Origin: Arcobacter sp. UBA7394
GTDB lineage: Bacteria > Campylobacterota > Campylobacteria > Campylobacterales > Arcobacteraceae
NCBI GenBank assembly: GCA_002470185.1
Contig: DKNG01000150.1
Coordinates: 1 to 9,762, forward strand
DNA: 9,762 nucleotides
Reading direction: 5' to 3'
In this document: positions 7,717 to 9,762 of the stretch, piece by piece
How the letters are laid out: each line of letters opens with the position of its first letter
Position numbering within the stretch: the first letter of the stretch is position 1
Notes under the pieces: model-generated
Told to the model about the DNA's origin: nothing
What the model saw: only the letters and a program-made list of their open reading frames with translations
Database searches by the model: none
Position numbers and translations under genes: made by a program

Positions 7717-8464
7717 ATTGAAATTTTGTAATAAAATAATTTGTAAAAGCTTCTGTAAAAGCTTCCATACCAAATATTAAGAATAAAAAAATCAATGCAA
7801 ATTTCAATTGAAAGGTAATAACAAAAGGTGAAAATGCTGGCATAGATTTCGTACCATATCCATAATATACATCCATAATAAACCCAATAAAGAATAATGG
7901 TAATGCAAATGCAAATGCAAATGAGAACATTCTTTTTATTTCATCAATTGCAATTTGAATACCATCATAAGAAAATATATCAAAAGTACCTAGGTGAATC
8001 ATCGCAAAACTTTTTACTAGTATAACTAGTGTCATTTCATACATTCCAGTTTGGAAAAATAAAGCGATTACAATCCAGTACAGAAGTCGTGAAACTAAAC
8101 CCTCTTGAGAACCAGTTGAAGGATCAAACATCATAGCCATTGATAATGCAGTTGAATATCCAACAAAATCCCCAATAATTCTAACAGCGGAAAACATAAT
8201 ATGTAAAAACATAGCAGCAACAGCACCTAGTGTAATTTCAGACAATAAACCTAATAAAAAAGTATCTTGAGTAATAGGAGTAGCTACATCAACTAAAGGG
8301 AATAAAAAAATAGTTATATAAAAGGCTAAAGCAATTCTAATTCTTCCACTTACTGCAGCATCACCAAAAATAGGCATAAAAGCTACAAAAGCTAAAATTC
8401 TAGCAAGAAGTAGTAAAAAAGGGTATACTACATCCTCATTTAATAGAGATAAAAAAGCTTCCAT
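7715..8464 (-). CDS. fliR: Flagellar type III export gate protein FliR
   Basis: FliR joins FliP and FliQ in the export-channel core of the flagellar basal body, in the inner membrane. The 249 residues are normal length. Hydrophobic segments lie at about 13-34, 42-60, 68-92, 126-150, 178-200 and 213-235. Family-like features are the RILAFVAFMPIFG opening (22-34), SGRIRIALAF (39-48) and the DFVGYSTALSMAMMFDP segment (99-115). The region near 205-222 (KSMPAFSPFVITFQLKFA) keeps the MP but lacks the Gln-x-Asn usually seen after it. Start ATG follows the fliK stop by two bases (TAATAATG) with no clear Shine-Dalgarno, suggesting reinitiation from fliK. The bases encoding the repeats EAFTEAFT (about 234-241) and FAFAFALP (about 182-189) are short tandem repeats. 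The identity is confident from topology plus position between fliK and flhB. Confidence 0.93.
   Translation of the reverse strand: MEAFLSLLNEDVVYPFLLLLARILAFVAFMPIFGDAAVSGRIRIALAFYITIFLFPLVDVATPITQDTFLLGLLSEITLGAVAAMFLHIMFSAVRIIGDFVGYSTALSMAMMFDPSTGSQEGLVSRLLYWIVIALFFQTGMYEMTLVILVKSFAMIHLGTFDIFSYDGIQIAIDEIKRMFSFAFAFALPLFFIGFIMDVYYGYGTKSMPAFSPFVITFQLKFALIFLFLIFGMEAFTEAFTNYFITKFQ
7902..7923. repeat. Hexanucleotide tandem repeat (GCAAAT x3 plus flanks) within fliR
   Basis: Three perfect GCAAAT units at 7905-7922 with matching partial bases on both sides. On the coding strand it encodes alternating Phe-Ala in a FliR membrane helix. The unit is a multiple of three, so gain or loss would change helix length by two residues rather than break the frame. 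Confidence 0.7.
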
Positions 8465-8466
8465 TA

Positions 8467-9762
8467 TTATAGGTAGTCTAAATTCTTATCTTCAGATGTT
8501 TGATTATTTTCTCTTAATTCTAAAATAGATTGTGTGTTACTTCTAGAAAAAGATTTTTGAGCATTATCACCATCATTAGATGATTGATCACTATTATCAT
8601 TTTCACCTGAGCTAAAGTCTAAATTAAACTCAGCATCCTCTTCAAATGTATTTTCTAATGCAGATTTTAAACTATTCTGACTATCCACAAAAGCATCCAA
8701 CGTAGAGCTATTAGATATATTCATACTAATATTAATACCATTGTCTTTATCATTTTTCATAACAATAGCGATTGAACCTAAATGTGCAGGATTAAGATTT
8801 ATTCTAAATGCAGTTACTGGTGGCTTATAATTTTCATACATTTGTCTTGCAACATCAGACATCATTGTTGACATTTGCTGTTTAGCACCAATAATTCTAG
8901 ACTGGATACTTTGTACTAAAGAAGGACTAACATTTAAAGTTACATCAGTAGCATTATTAACAACATTATTAGTAGATATATTTGTATCATCAGATAAAAT
9001 AGCCTTACTAGCTTCAATAGATTTGTTTATAATATTCCTAGTATCATCATGATGAATATTTTTATTAAAAGCAACTCTATCTAAGAAATTTCTTTTTTCT
9101 ATATTTGTATTGTTTGTATTTTTATTTTCCGTATTTTGTACTTCAACATCAATTTTTTCAAGTTCTAAATCAAGCTTTTTAGCAGCTGATTTAACATTTT
9201 CCGTACTTTTTGCAGTTTTTACTTCATTTATTGCTTCTGTTTTTTTAGCTAAATTTTGATTAGCATTAGTATTTTTTTGTGTACTTAAATATATATTTGT
9301 TAATACATCTCTAGAATTTTTTTCACTCGTAGGTTTATTAGTATTATCTAAAGTTTTATTTTCTTGATTAAGTACTTTTTCATCTAGTTTTTTATCTTCA
9401 ACTTTTGTTTCAATAGTTTTTTTATTATCAACAATTTTATCAAATAAAGATTTTTCTTCTTTAACTTGAGTTTTTATTTCTTCTTTAATTTCATTTTTAT
9501 TTTCTAAAGAGGCTTTTGGTAAATCAACTCTTTCTTCAGTTTTATTAGCTAATTTAGATAATTGCTCAGCAGCTTTTTCATTTTTAACTTCACTATTAAG
9601 TATAGGTTTATCATTAGTAATTTTTTCTTCATTTTTTACTGTTTTTTTATCTACAATATTTTCGTTAATTTCTTCTTTTATATTCGACTGTTTTAATTCA
9701 GATTGTTTTGTATCAACATTTTTTATATCACTATTTTTTGTTTCAACATTTTTTTCATTAAC
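8467..9762 (-). CDS. fliK: Flagellar hook-length control protein FliK, C-terminal part (partial)
   Basis: FliK is secreted during hook growth, acts as the length ruler, and through its C-terminal domain triggers FlhB to switch substrate class. The frame is open from the TAA at 8469-8467 to the right edge (431 codons) and must start outside the window. The ATG at 8874 is internal: the conserved domain already begins upstream of it. Approximate layout: a low-complexity Lys/Glu/Asn/Thr linker (9762 to about 8950) without cysteines; then the hook-length-control C-terminal domain from about 8930 to 8620, with the hallmark LNPAHLG at 8796-8776; then an Asn/Ser/Asp-rich tail ending in LDYL. The linker holds recurring short Leu/Ile-centred motifs and a 10-residue near repeat at the right edge. 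It lies two bases before fliR. The identity is based on the LNPAHLG-type motif, the composition and the flhB/fliR neighbours. Confidence 0.9.
   Translation of the reverse strand, partial: VNEKNVETKNSDIKNVDTKQSELKQSNIKEEINENIVDKKTVKNEEKITNDKPILNSEVKNEKAAEQLSKLANKTEERVDLPKASLENKNEIKEEIKTQVKEEKSLFDKIVDNKKTIETKVEDKKLDEKVLNQENKTLDNTNKPTSEKNSRDVLTNIYLSTQKNTNANQNLAKKTEAINEVKTAKSTENVKSAAKKLDLELEKIDVEVQNTENKNTNNTNIEKRNFLDRVAFNKNIHHDDTRNIINKSIEASKAILSDDTNISTNNVVNNATDVTLNVSPSLVQSIQSRIIGAKQQMSTMMSDVARQMYENYKPPVTAFRINLNPAHLGSIAIVMKNDKDNGINISMNISNSSTLDAFVDSQNSLKSALENTFEEDAEFNLDFSSGENDNSDQSSNDGDNAQKSFSRSNTQSILELRENNQTSEDKNLDYL
9706..9757. repeat. Two near-identical 30-bp units in the fliK linker
   Basis: The bases around 9706-9726 and 9736-9757 nearly match at a 30-bp offset. 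On the coding strand they give KNVETKNSDI followed by KNVDTKQSEL, a 10-residue period in the FliK linker. The array may continue beyond the right edge. Confidence 0.6.

Noticed and set aside
7539..7721. 60-codon plus-strand frame opposite the start of flhB
   Set aside because: Antisense to the conserved FlhB N-terminus; no independent support.
8016..8030. ACTAGT-ATA-ACTAGT inverted/direct repeat
   Set aside because: It encodes a Leu-Val-Ile-Leu-Val stretch in a FliR membrane helix; a chance product of biased codons, with no sign of an operator or terminator.
8466..8471. TATAAT on the minus strand just before fliR
   Set aside because: It abuts the fliR ATG with no room for a leader and is formed by the fliK stop region, so it is unlikely to be a promoter for fliR.

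Overview
The window is an AT-rich, densely packed, single-strand block of flagellar genes, all read on the minus strand (right to left). It probably comes from a member of the Campylobacterota, most likely the Arcobacter group (Arcobacteraceae). This placement is an inference from the very low GC, the Lys/Asn/Ile-rich codon usage, the style of the proteins and a large periplasmic helical-repeat protein inside a flagellar export operon. No rRNA or other phylogenetic marker is present.

In transcription order (high to low coordinates) the genes are: fliK (hook-length control, 3' part only, runs off the right edge); fliR (export gate); flhB (export gate and substrate-specificity switch); a 664-residue secreted TPR-like protein that may be a PflA-type motor scaffold; fliI (export ATPase); flgL (hook-filament junction protein); flhA (export gate); and the first 25 codons of a secreted protein at the left edge that may be flgA. 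Neighbouring genes overlap by 1-4 nt or are separated by 2-16 nt, so they are almost certainly one polycistronic unit with translational coupling. No stretch over 16 nt lies outside a gene. I saw no promoter, terminator, RNA gene, mobile element or CRISPR array. The promoter must lie to the right of the window.

The genes work together as follows. FliR, FlhB and FlhA are three of the five membrane proteins of the flagellar type III export gate. FliI powers or feeds it. FliK measures the hook and then acts on the FlhB C-terminal domain (NPTH autocleavage motif present) to switch export from rod/hook to filament-type substrates. FlgL is one of the late substrates exported after that switch. The TPR protein carries a signal peptide and would act in the periplasm, plausibly in the enlarged motor scaffold typical of this phylum.

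Most of the window is ordinary flagellar biology. The best leads are the secreted TPR protein, the mixing of a late structural gene (flgL) with export-gate genes, the Lys/Glu/Asn-rich linker of FliK with recurring short motifs, the unusual start codons (TTG, TTG, GTG) of three genes, and the truncated signal-peptide gene at the left edge.
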